A stretch of DNA of 27,674 nt from Chara braunii (taxonomy: Eukaryota > Streptophyta > Charophyceae > Charales > Characeae). Positions 1 through 8,874 of this stretch are shown here, one piece after another (within the stretch, counting starts at the first letter, position 1; every line of letters begins with the position of its first letter). Under the pieces are notes generated by a model that saw nothing but the letters and a program-made list of their open reading frames with translations, did no database searches and had not been told where the DNA came from. The stretch covers positions 1,095,330-1,123,003 of the forward strand of contig BFEA01000352.1 of NCBI GenBank assembly GCA_003427395.1, read 5' to 3'. The translations under genes were made by a program, and so were the position numbers.

Positions 1-48
<48 letters not shown>

Positions 49-175
49 CCCCCTCTTTTTTTCCTTTTTTTTTTTTCTTTGTTTCTTGTTTCTTCTGCTT
101 TCTGTCCTTTTGTTCCTTTGTCTCATCCTTCCATCTGTCGTTTGAATTTTTTTCCCTTTGATTTTTTCGAAGTTG
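1..175. repeat. Poly-T and pyrimidine-rich low-complexity tract
   Basis: The window opens with about 48 consecutive T residues, followed by a T/C-rich stretch with few purines to about position 175. It could be the reverse complement of a retroposon poly-A tail, or simple low-complexity DNA. Nothing downstream identifies a retroposon body. Confidence 0.9.
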
Positions 176-629
176 GTGCCCATTACGCACTACGTCCCGC
201 GTCAACCACGACGCTTAACCTTGCCGTAACGATTTTCTAAATACGTCTTTGGCCATTTTGTCGGCAAGATGCAAGAGGACCCGATCAGACCCGGCATTAC
301 CCTGCTTGGCCGAAGAAAGCTAATACGGATTCGACAAAATAAGCAGGCCAACACTTGTATCAAATTCAAGAAGAAAAGCGCGGGGCATTTTTCTCAAGAG
401 CAGTCAGATGAGTCCTGGTAGTAAACAGGTGTAGTATTTAGGAACTAGCGTAGCGAGACCAAGCATCACAATCCGAGCAGGAGCGGCTATCTACCGACGT
501 TCTCAGAGGACTTTGTGCTGCACTCTTCAGCAAGTGGACGATCAGCGAAGGACTCAGCGGCGAGAATGGACTTTCCTTTGGATTTGAACGAGCTAGCGGC
601 CCGGAGGGAAGTGCACGACCAGAAGATGG
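176..629. other. Unassigned sequence upstream of unit A
   Basis: Mixed-composition DNA with only short overlapping ORFs on both strands and no recognisable domain. It ends at the sharp start of the long repeat unit at 630. I see no RNA gene or promoter that I can defend here. Confidence 0.5.
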
Positions 630-1180
630 TGTCGAGCGCATCGGTCCGGCACCGCACAAGGCAGCGGGGCCCCCCCCCGACCGCGTCACGCAGGAGTTGG
701 TCAAAATCCTCGTCGTGAATATACATGGAGCTTCCGCAAACCGCTCCGGCCGAGTGCGCCAACCATACCTCTCGCGAGCCCCTACGACAGGACAGGGCCT
801 ACGCGAGGCACGACTTACCTCCACCTTATGAGAGATGTCACCTCCCTTCGGCGGGCGTATCCCCGCCGAGCTACCAGTCCACAGTACGGAAGTTGATCAG
901 TTGCAATCGCAGAGGTGGACCAGCTGAGGGTGTTTCTCGTTCGCTATAGCATAGGGGGCACGCGAGGTATTACGCCTCTGTCGAACCCGCCCGCGAACCG
1001 GCATCTTGGGGGCCTGAGGTCCCAAGCGGGACTCAGCGTCGGTCGACTAGGGCATATCCCACTCACCACGCATACACCACACTACGAACACAAAAAAACA
1101 AAACGCACACACACACATCTATACAGAAAACGACATAGAACAAACAACGCGACAACACTCCTAGTCCCTTAGTACCCATC

Positions 1181-1460
1181 CCATAACTCTCCAACGCGGA
1201 AATCGGATAGGCGACGCGCGCGAGACTTAATATAAAATCGCACGGTACGCAGGGCCAACTCATATCGACTCGCAATGCAAGCGTACGCAAGTGGTCGCAA
1301 TGATGGCGTACTATGTAGTACCCATACTCATGCGGTCCTCGTTAATCTTGAGGGTCGCATTCGACACTCAAGTGTCGGCTGACACGCGCCTTGAGGGTTA
1401 ATCTCTCGACGCTGGACAACCGCCAAGTGTGGTTGAAAACCACACCCTCTTCTGCACCCT
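1181..1460. repeat. Unit A alpha module
   Basis: First of two related internal modules. It starts with CCATAACTCT, then a GCGGAAATCGG-like stretch, GCGCGCG, and a TATAA-like box at about 1228-1237. It then holds the palindrome GACACT-CA-AGTGTC (1363-1376) and a perfect 8-bp hairpin GTGTGGTT/AACCACAC with a GAA loop (1427-1445). It ends near CTTCTGCACCCTG. The matching modules are at 18922 in B and 22645 in C. The TATA-like box is only a sequence resemblance; transcription is not shown. Confidence 0.7.
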
Positions 1461-1738
1461 GCGGAGAGTGGGTGGTACATAGGTTCATACATGTGATGGC
1501 AATCGTGTCTTATGGCCCTGGAGACCAGCTCCATCACCTAGGACCCGGAAAGAAGTCAAGGGGTTTGACTTTGACGACTGCCACGGACTACAACGTCCAA
1601 CTATCATAACTCTTAAAAAGCAAAAATAGGCCGACGACCTTCCTATCCCAAAATCACAGCCTTGGGTAACCTTTTCGATTGACACCAGCGGCCTGTACTG
1701 ATCCTAAGCACTCATGCATATGTACGAATCCCTTGATC

Positions 1739-2010
1739 CCATAACTCTAGACACTAGGACGACGAAACGTCGCGCGCAGGATTTGGATATAAAATTGCGC
1801 AGTTGCAAGCCCGTCCTACACCAACCGGCGATGCTAGTCATACGTGGTAATCGAAGTTCCGGCCTCACGATATTGAATGGTTGAAGGAATATATCGTGAG
1901 GGGTTACCCTTCGCGATATTGAACGGTTGAAGGACATGCCGTTCAGCCCTCGCGACATTTCTGCCCTTAGGGTTGGGTGTCTCGACGGGCAGGGCAGATA
2001 GGCTCTGCGC
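1739..2010. repeat. Unit A beta module with rearranged centre
   Basis: It begins with CCATAACTCT like the alpha module and has GCGCGC and a TATAAAA box at 1788-1794. The centre then departs from the beta modules of B and C. It carries a 24-bp sequence twice, 45 bp apart (from 1868 and 1913). A perfect 11-bp inverted repeat (CCTCACGATAT/ATATCGTGAGG, 1863-1901) overlaps the first copy, and a 6-bp one (GAACGG/CCGTTC) overlaps the second. This looks like a local replacement or insertion specific to unit A. Confidence 0.6.
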
Positions 2011-2910
2011 AAGGGAAGGTTTCTTCTCTGCAGAGTCTAGGGCCTGGGGTGTCTGGACAAGGACCTCGAATCCAGGCTCAGGACTAACGTCCGACTAAGA
2101 AATCCCTAAGAAGCACACACAGCGATATAAAGGGTTTTTTTTTTCCTCTCTCGGCCCCAACCCCGATTTTTTTCCTTAAGTGAGGCCTGCTTAGGCCGCC
2201 CGAACACTAAATATAATTAGACAGACATATATAGGGGGTAAGTACGTGACGATCACTTCTCACAGTCACAGTGAGACTCCTCATAATCATATGTGTACGC
2301 GCGATCGCAGGCAGTCAAATCTAAAATCCGAATCACAAAACATACCTGCAATCACATCAAAGAGTCAACAATAACCCATGCACTACACGGAGTCAACCCC
2401 AACCACTCTCTATACTCGCACCCTTCGATTTAGCCATGCAAGCCCCAACCTCCTGCCCAACCAACCATAATTAAATACTCAGTACCTTTGTTAAATGACC
2501 ATTCAATAAAAATCCGGGTGAAACCTTAACAAAACAATAAAATCACTAGGGCTAAAGCCTTTTAGGTTGAGTATTGAGGGTGGGTTGGAATTGAGTGGTA
2601 AACCGACGAATCGACAACCGACCTATTATCAATGATAACAGAAGGTAATCCTCAAGGGATCAAGCTGAATCTAGTCCAAGTCCTGAATCGAAACGATCAC
2701 GACGACCTGTAACACAAGACAGGTCAATGCTCACGACTAGACCTATGAGTCCTATGAGGAATAATCTCCATATCACGGTCTTACTCAAATCATCCTATTT
2801 AACTAAGGCTAAGTCTACCTCTAAACAAGTGCCAGATAAAAAGGTAGACCTTTGGCAGAATCTCCTCTATACAAAGTGGACTGCCAAAACTGTCATCTGT
2901 CAAAATATTA
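2011..2910. other. AT-richer middle of unit A
   Basis: Non-coding sequence that matches unit C from about 23804 to 24310, and B more weakly from about 20440 to 20870. Shared landmarks are a TTAAATACTCAGTACC-type stretch, the phrase AAAGCCTTTTAGGTTGAGTA and an ACCGACGAATCG-type motif before ATCAATGATAACAG. A 62-codon ORF at 2727-2915 is not conserved as protein and is discounted. Confidence 0.6.
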
Positions 2911-3240
2911 TCTAACTCCTCTGAACTAAGAAAATTTCGGTAGCGCTTCCCGTAGGAAAAGTGTCTTTTCAGAATTTATATAAGTCTGAATATGAAAACA
3001 AAAATAGCTTCAACTTTGCAAAGTCCAATTTTGTCTAACTCCTTGAATTAGCAAAAATTTGGGCAGCACTCCTTTTAGAAAAAAATACTTCCCAAATTTT
3101 TAATAAGTCATATATAAAATTTAGACAAGTTTGAATTTTGAAAGGTCAAATTTTGACCAACTCCTTGGATTTGCAGAAATTTCGGCAGCGCTTCCCGCAG
3201 AGAAAGTAACTTACCAAGATTTATACAAGCCCAAATACAA
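2911..3240. repeat. CGGCAGCGCTTCCC tandem modules, unit A (3 copies)
   Basis: Three diverged copies start at about 2911, 3034 and 3155, a period near 122 bp. Each begins with TCTAACTCCT or a variant and contains TTTCGGCAGCGCTTCCC plus GTAGGAAAAG-like sequence; the middle copy is degraded to TTTGGGCAGCACTCC. Each ends with an AATTTATATAAG-like stretch. Unit C has three copies at matching places and B has two. A related phrase recurs at 4597-4616 as CCGGCAGAGCTCCCGC. Confidence 0.8.
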
Positions 3241-3486
3241 TAAATGATTTCAGAAAATGCAGAAATTGATCTAAGCAAAAAAAACTATCACAGACAGCAC
3301 GTGGCGAGCCACTAAGGCGACTATCTATCAAGCTGAAACTCAGACTAGGCAGTAATCTCACTCAGCCACATGCAAGCCAAACCACAAAGGTAAGTACTCT
3401 CACCAACCCAAGTTACCTTTGACAAACAATAGTTCATAGTCCTACAATGATTTAACCCTTTATACGCTGCTTACATAGGGCATTGA
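3241..3486. other. Spacer between CGGCAG modules and hairpin array, unit A
   Basis: Non-coding sequence with the shared phrase CACGTGGCGA, found at the same place in unit C near 24906. No gene is visible. Confidence 0.5.
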
Positions 3487-3777
3487 GTTTGGTCATTCGT
3501 CTTAGAAATAATGCCAACTCTTTACATTAGTTATACACGAACATGTTGCACAACTACTTCTCTCTTCCTTTGGGCATATGACTAAGTCATTCGTCTTAGA
3601 AACAATGCTTAGTCGCCCTGAACTGTTTAAATAACCAAGTTATATATACTTTTCTGACCTTAATCTTCAAAAGTGAGCGTAGGGCCAAGCCATTCGTCTT
3701 AGAAACAATGTCTGGCTAGCCTTGTTCACACACACACACACACATACACATACACACACACACACACNCACACACAC

Positions 3778-3847
<70 letters not shown>

Positions 3848-4298
3848 TATAGAGAATCATATTCCTTTGTTCCGTTATAATCCTGTGGCCTCAGACTTAG
3901 ACCATTCATTTTAGAAACAATGTCTAGTCCTTTGGACTGAGAATAAAACAATAAAAAAGAGTTGAGTCATTCGTCTTAGAAACAATGCTCTAACTCCTTT
4001 TTCTCAGCACAAAAAAAAACAGAGTACCCTGGGTCAAAACCCAAAGACTGTTCAAAAACCACCCAAAATAAACAGCGACCAGACAATTCATCTTAGAAAC
4101 AATGTCTGGTCCTCAAAGTTCAAGCAATCAATAACCTCAAAAATAAGTAGCCAGACCATTCATCTTAGAAACAATGCCTGACACAATTAAATAAACACAG
4201 CGACCAAGCCATTCGTTTTAGAAACAATGCTTGACCCTTCAGAAAACAGAACAAAACACAGTGGTCAGGTCATTCATCTTAGAAACAATGCCTGACCC
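3487..4298. repeat. Interspersed hairpin array, unit A (9 copies)
   Basis: Nine copies of a 20-base core close to CATTCATCTTAGAAACAATG begin at 3494, 3588, 3691, 3903, 3968, 4085, 4157, 4210 and 4271. CATT and AATG in the core can pair. The flanking arms differ from copy to copy but are often complementary: GACTAAG/CTTAGTC around 3588, ACCAGAC/GTCTGGT around 4085, GGTCAGG/CCTGACC around 4271. Usually one unpaired base sits beside the left CATT. Spacing matches unit C almost exactly over the last four copies. Function is unknown; this is not CRISPR, since the spacers are related to the flanking repeat and the setting is eukaryotic. Confidence 0.85.
3727..3848. repeat. (CA)n followed by (TA)n microsatellite
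   Basis: About 100 bp of CA repeat with a few TA interruptions and one N at 3768, followed by about 20 bp of TA. It lies inside the hairpin array of unit A. The homologous place in C (about 25430-25460) has only a short imperfect TA/CA stretch, so the expansion is specific to this copy. Confidence 0.95.
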
Positions 4299-4860
4299 TA
4301 TAAGACCCGTTCAAACATAAGCAAAACTGCCTTCCTCCCAATCTTCCCCCTGATGCAATCTCTTTGTTACGATCTGCTTTCAGACAGACAAACAAAAATT
4401 GAAACTGCCATTGCACATACATTCCTTTACTTGGTCTGGTTTATGTTATGAAAGTCAAACTGAAATTCAAAGTAGGGATGTATGCAATACACTCAGTCAA
4501 CACATAGGAAGATGTATAGATAGGGGCTATAATTGGGTTTATAGGTGAAAGCCAAAAATTACCTGTCTGTTCCCTGCCTCCAAAACTTCTCCCGAATTCC
4601 GGCAGAGCTCCCGCAATCGGTGCGGCAAACATCCCACAGAGGCCTTGACGCGGATTACGGGTTGCAATCCCGCCTGCCGCCTTCCTCTCAGAACCAATGG
4701 ACTAGACTTAGAGTAAGAAGAGCAGAAGTAGAAAGTTTAAGACTCTCAGATACAAGAGGGGTGCGCTCAGACTCGCGTGAAAGGGCCTTTAAATCTTCAG
4801 CGCCTGAGGGCCCCGCAATGGTGGCCAAGTGTAACAGCTTGGTCAACCCCAAAGTTTAAC
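4299..4860. other. Conserved tail of unit A with minus-strand TATA-like box
   Basis: It matches unit C from about 25920 to 26450. It includes a TTTATA stretch (4538-4543; TATAAA on the minus strand), a CTGTTCCCTGCCTCCA-like phrase and GGCAGAGCTCCCGCAATCGG (4601-4620). It ends with a shared CCTGAGGGCCCCGCAATG near 4803. Read on the minus strand, the arrangement resembles a promoter and leader. The 104-codon ORF crossing it is not preserved in C and is not called. Confidence 0.5.
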
Positions 4861-6100
4861 TTCTGAACCCAACCCTCCAGGCGAGCCCTCAACTTGCAGT
4901 AATAATCCCCCTTTTGCAGTCACCACCCTTTTTTTTGTTACCACAACAGTCTTCCTTTTAGCCCAATCACCCTTATTTTCCCTGGTAAAACTGCAGCCCC
5001 GCAGCCTTGGTTAACAACACTTGACACAACGCATGCCTCGTATGCACCTTCGAAGTATCGCAATACAGTCAAGTGTGCAGTGAGGCGCAGCAAAGCTGCA
5101 ACTTAGCGCAGCAAACCCAACATTTACACAGCGGCCTGTACGATCATCAACAACACAACAATTCACAACAAACACAACGGTTGCTGTAGCCAATACACAG
5201 TTGAGATAGTCAGCGGGGCAAACAACGATCAGTATGACGATCTTAAAAGAGCTCTGAGCTCGGTAAGGCACATAAGGAGGCTGCAACGAGACCCAGACCT
5301 TGACTCAGAGCTAGGAACACAACAACAACCAGTTGCCCGCCTCTTTAGATAAAATGCTGCAGCAGGGCAGCCAGAGGACAACTTGTGGCAGTCAATGGTC
5401 GCCAACAAGAGAGCTGTCGTAGTTAACAAGCACAGCCGCGGCCACCTCCTCCCATAGAATCGTATGTCGCGGAACGTTACAATAGTGCCGCACTCTCAAA
5501 CTCCTTACGGATTCCTAGTTGCAGCAACACCCGGTTACCAATCAGTAACTGGGAGCTTTATAGACCACAGTCAGACAAACAGCAGGGGCGTAGCGAACTC
5601 TTCAAGATCTGCGGTGGTTCCTTCAACAGACAACAGTCCACTGTGAGCGCAACGATTGCAGAAGACCATGACACTGAACACTGCTACCACTGCGCCACGC
5701 TCTACGATGCACAGTACAAGCCGCAACCACAACAGTGGCCTAACAACATTACTTGCAACCGGACACCTGATGGCTAATGGTGCCACCGCCCAGCGAACAG
5801 GTCTGCAACCCCTGTCGCTGACCCCCTCTCTCGTTGCTCTTGTTTCGACAGAAACGCCAGTGTCCCTGACCAACAGACAATCCCTTAACCTCGTGCTTGC
5901 CCAAGAGCCACCCCACTTAATCAGGTTGATCTTCTATTCCGCTGTCAGCTCCAGAATACTTCGGACGTGAAACGAGCGGAATCGAATGTATCTACTGCCT
6001 GATCGTAACCGGATACCACCTTCAAGACAACCAGTGCACTAGTCCATAGTTAAGCTTCCTTCCGCGCGGTTAGCTTCCCGCTACCCCCCCCATGGGCCAA
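4861..6100. other. CAG/CAA-rich region without a supported gene
   Basis: About 1.2 kb rich in CAG, CAA and ACA triplets on the plus strand. Several overlapping ORFs of 60-104 codons occur on both strands (for example 5656-5970 on plus and 5571-5873 on minus), none with a recognisable domain. Composition resembles the tail of unit C (26590-27674), but I could not align the two beyond about 4970. A degenerate gag-like region is possible but unproven. Confidence 0.4.
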
Positions 6101-6150
6101 ACGAGCAAAAAAACGAATGGATCCACCGCTAGAATACGGAAAGATACATC
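6101..6150 (+). repeat. Short dispersed repeat, copy 1
   Basis: Contains ACGAGCAAAAAAACGAATGG followed by ATCCACCGCTAGAAT. It matches the copies at 17442 and 17564 in the same orientation and those at 10141, 10699 and 11741 in reverse. Unlike the others it has no microsatellite next to it. Confidence 0.5.
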
Positions 6151-7134
6151 GCCCATTTTTTCTCACATACTGCTCATAACCACTACGTAGCCCTTCCTCT
6201 TGTACCGCCCGGACCGATTCTCAATTGGGGAATCTGACCACGCCAGTCAACCCGCAATACGCCAAAATCCCCAGACAGACACTTGGATTACTCAAGACGG
6301 CAAAAAAACGTTCGAAATCCACTGTCCTCGCTCCGCCGTATCCCCCGTTCGGCACCTTTGCGCAGTTTGTCCTTCCTCTACCCCCCTTCTTACTAACTCT
6401 CTACCTAATCTAACCGCAGATTCTGGGTCGCCCTCCTCCAAACCCCCAGTTTCGGCTTCTCCCTTGCCCGATCTTCTCCAAAAACAAGTGAACTACCCGA
6501 TCTTTCACTCCCACCACCTTCGCTCGTTTGATCTCACCTCGCATCGCTTTTCCTACCTTACTCCAAATCTACTAACCTATCACTAAAACTAACACTACCA
6601 ACTGATTCACCCAAGGCCAAAACCCTGAGATCGCCTTTTCTCCTTCCCGCTTTCGTTTAGAATCGAGAGTGCTATGCTTGCTCGATCTCGCCTAGCTCCT
6701 CCCTCCGCCATCGCCCCTTGCTGTCTCCCCGTATCGAATGCATCTGGCCCAAAGTGACGCCCGGGTTCGACCCACCTGCTGCTACGCAACACTGTGCGTC
6801 CAACTTTGCTGCCTGCTCTCCGCCGGCCAGTCGTCCACCTGCCCGCCCCTTTTCGTCCGCTCCGTAGCGCTCTGCGACAATCGTTCCTACCGCAGCATGC
6901 TGTCCTACAACCTTCTGTAACTCACCACCTGCTCCTGTCGCCTTACTATCTCCTTCACCATCATATTCCCCCCTGTTGACATCACCCCGGTCCTCCGATA
7001 CGGCGCCGTCCGATGGTCACTCCGGTGTCAGAAAGGAAAAAGCGCCCGATAGTCGGACCTTTCCCTTTATTTATGCGTGTCATGCATGCGCAGGGGCCAT
7101 GCTAACCCTCTCTGTACCGTTCCAATTTTAACGG
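6151..7134. other. Pyrimidine-rich region, no gene supported
   Basis: C/T-rich sequence in which every ORF is short (at most 128 codons) and biased towards Ser, Pro and Leu as composition alone predicts. ACGGCGCCGT near 7000 is palindromic. No promoter or RNA gene is called. Confidence 0.4.
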
Positions 7135-7416
7135 ATGTCCCGAAGGACTCCAACCAGGGTAGTATCTTTCGATACTACTAAAGGCCACGCGGCAACCAGT
7201 ACCAGCCCAATTGAAACTAAAATAAATAATAATAAAATAAATAAAAAATTAAACCAAGCGGGCCCGCGTCCGGACTCCCCCAGCAAAACTAAGGGGGATA
7301 GTCCCGCGGGACCCTCAACCCCTCAGCTCCTCCAACGCTCCAACGCTCCTATGCCCCCCCCCACTGGCCTCGATCCTCGTACCTCCGCCTTACAAGTCGA
7401 ACACTGTAACCTATAG
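7135..7416 (+). other. Hairpin-bearing segment with a doubtful 93-codon ORF
   Basis: An ORF from ATG at 7135 would give a Pro/Ser/Thr/Asn-rich 93-residue product with no known domain. The segment also carries two clear stem-loops: GTAGTATC/GATACTAC with a 4-base loop (7159-7178), and a longer one pairing CCCGCG, GACT and CCCCC with GGGGG, GTC and CGCGGG (7263-7310). The hairpins make a structured leader or repeat more likely than a gene. Confidence 0.3.
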
Positions 7417-7433
7417 GGCTACCCTATATAAGG
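7412..7433 (+). promoter_or_regulatory. TATA-like box within an inverted repeat
   Basis: TATAGGG-CTA-CCCTATA is a perfect 7-bp inverted repeat (7412-7428) running into TATATAAGG. It would be a credible TATA box for plus-strand transcription towards the two small ORFs downstream. There is no direct evidence of use. Confidence 0.35.
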
Positions 7434-7673
7434 CGGTGCGGCCTGATGCCTAAGACTGAGGGAGCGAGTCGGGCCTCGCCCCCTACCTACGTCCAGACGT
7501 GCGGTCGCTAAGCAACCCCGCCGACCTCCTCAAGCTGCGCCATGACCATCCTACGCACCATCCTACGTACCAACCCGCCACCGGTCAAACGTGGCGAACA
7601 AAGGCCAGCCTGTTAATCCTTAGCCTATATGGTAATGGAGACTAGGCCGGTTGGCTATACGAGTTGTATAATC

Positions 7674-7684
7674 AAATATAAAGG
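7674..7684 (+). promoter_or_regulatory. Second TATA-like box
   Basis: AATATAAAGG lies about 230 bp upstream of the ATG at 7908. The preceding TATAC-GAGTT-GTATA is a small inverted repeat. This is the nearest promoter-like sequence to the paired small ORFs. Confidence 0.3.
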
Positions 7685-7840
7685 CGAAATCACCCGCGCG
7701 CCTTAAAACTGCGCGCCCACTCACCCTCTATCCTAGCCAACCTCCTGGCCAAAGCAGGTGACAGATACGGCCACGCCTCGTGCGGCATACTCAGATTTTA
7801 ACCCAAACTTATTTCCCGTCACTTACAAAACCCAGGGCGG

Positions 7841-7858
7841 ATACCCTTGTAAGGGTAT
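7841..7858. repeat. Perfect palindromic hairpin ATACCCTT/AAGGGTAT
   Basis: Eight-base arms with a GT loop, followed by TCTCGC. A similar element, ACCCTT-AC-AAGGGT followed by ATTCGC, stands at 15136-15149. The shared palindrome plus matching right flank hints at a common repeat. Confidence 0.6.
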
Positions 7859-7907
7859 TCTCGCCGACAACGGTATTCATTTAGCCGCAGTAACTCGACC
7901 CTGCGCC

Positions 7908-8246
7908 ATGGAGTCCCCAACGTCGCTCAGCATCTCTAACGAAGAACGCCTGGCAGCAGTTCACGCGCCTCTCGCAACCTCCCGTTGCCATCTTGCGCAT
8001 GCCCTCATTCTCAGCTTCTGTGCTCTCTCGATAGTCTTCGGGCTCGCAACTCTCCCCAGTCTCCTTGTCTTACGCATCCTCTTCACGTGGTGCCAGTCGG
8101 AGCAAGCGCTCCTTGCACCCGCTGGCTATCTCAGAGCTTACCTCTCCGCGTTAGTCAGCGTCACCGGCGTGATCATTGCAACTTCAGCCCTCTATCTCGC
8201 CGCGCTAGGATTCGCAGCCGGCGTAATAACACCAACCACGGCGTAA
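7908..8246 (+). CDS. Hypothetical small two-pass membrane protein
   Basis: I do not recognise this protein. The frame is open from 7758, but the first ATG is at 7908 in a good eukaryotic context (GCCATGG), giving 112 residues. The first 26 residues are polar. Two hydrophobic segments follow, at about residues 31-58 and 78-107, so a two-pass membrane protein is predicted. The next ORF starts 16 bases after the stop, in another frame and also with a CCATGGAG start. TATA-like boxes lie at 7425 and 7676. Caution: the plus strand is rich in T and C, which by itself favours Leu, Ser, Ala and Pro, so the hydrophobicity may be a composition effect. It may equally be a non-coding part of a repeat. Confidence 0.3.
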   Translation: MESPTSLSISNEERLAAVHAPLATSRCHLAHALILSFCALSIVFGLATLPSLLVLRILFTWCQSEQALLAPAGYLRAYLSALVSVTGVIIATSALYLAALGFAAGVITPTTA

Positions 8247-8262
8247 GGAGGAAGTTCGACCC

Positions 8263-8679
8263 ATGGAGGATAAGCAGGAGAACGGTGCAGCAGCAAGCAC
8301 ATACGCTATTTGCCTTCTGACAGCATTTATCACTTTTATGGCCTTCCTTGCCTTCATGCTATTCATAGCCACGCTTCCCCCACCATCGCAGCAGCAGTGC
8401 TATTGCTTCAGCCAATCCGCAACCTTGCAACGCAAGCACCACCATCCCGCGCAAACTCCCTTATCCGCACCACCGGCTTCCACGGACCCACCACCCTCCC
8501 CACCACCTCACGCTAAGGTTTCACCCTCAACAACTACCACTGTCCCCACGAAACACGATGCCTCCCTCCTCACACACACTCGCCCCCCTCCCATACACAA
8601 ATGTTCTGCATCTTTCAATTACGAAGGATGCCCCTCTGATGAAGCTGCTGGTGGCGCAGCAGAAAGACCTCAGGGATAA
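8263..8679 (+). CDS. Hypothetical single-pass membrane protein with Pro-rich tail
   Basis: Not recognised. The 138-residue ORF starts at ATG in a strong context (CCCATGGAG). It has a short polar N-terminus (MEDKQENG), one hydrophobic segment at about residues 14-38 and a Cys/Gln patch. A Pro/Ser/Thr/His-rich tail then covers about residues 39-110. This shape fits a signal-anchor or signal-peptide protein with an extracellular Pro-rich part, such as small cell-wall proteins, but no diagnostic repeat is present. AAGGAGGA at 8245-8252 looks like a bacterial ribosome site but is taken as chance in this setting. Low-complexity composition makes coding status uncertain. Confidence 0.3.
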   Translation: MEDKQENGAAASTYAICLLTAFITFMAFLAFMLFIATLPPPSQQQCYCFSQSATLQRKHHHPAQTPLSAPPASTDPPPSPPPHAKVSPSTTTTVPTKHDASLLTHTRPPPIHKCSASFNYEGCPSDEAAGGAAERPQG

Positions 8680-8874
8680 ACCACCCCCTCCCGCGAGTCG
8701 GCCAGCGGATGCGGCGTACAGATGCGTCCCTTCCTGTCCAGCGAAAGGCTTGATGCGGGTTCCACTCCCTCTTTCACATACCCCTCCTGAACCCCTCACT
8801 TCCTTGGCCCCTTGCTTCAATTCTTGCTGTCCTTTTTAAGTGTGATGCATCGACAATTTCTTGTAAGAGATTTT
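8680..8874. other. Short intergenic stretch
   Basis: C/T-rich sequence with overlapping short ORFs on both strands that are shadows of composition. No polyadenylation signal is clear. Nothing else is supported. Confidence 0.3.

Larger units (their letters stand above)
630..4970. mobile_element. Long repeat unit A (LTR-like, non-coding)
   Basis: The unit begins with TGTCGAGCGCATCGGTCC, the same start as units B (18424) and C (22101). Homology with C is collinear over about 4.3 kb: GC-rich head, alpha and beta modules, AT-rich middle, CGGCAG tandem modules, hairpin array and a tail around GGCAGAGCTCCCGCAATCGG. Similarity to C fades near 4970. The TG start, and the CA end if read on the other strand, fits an LTR terminus, and the length would suit the giant LTRs of some plant Ty3/gypsy elements. 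No primer binding site, polypurine tract or pol domain was found, so a non-autonomous element or macrosatellite unit is equally possible. Orientation is unresolved: a TATAAACC-type box near 4538-4543 lies on the minus strand, while TATAA-like boxes in alpha and beta lie on the plus strand. Confidence 0.65.

Noticed and set aside
6700-6790. GGTTCGACCC at 6769, similar to a tRNA B box
   Set aside because: No A box, acceptor-stem complement or cloverleaf could be found around it.
8245-8262. AAGGAGGA ten bases before ATG, suggesting a bacterial operon
   Set aside because: Microsatellites, LTR-like units and overall organisation are eukaryotic; a purine run before an ATG arises by chance.
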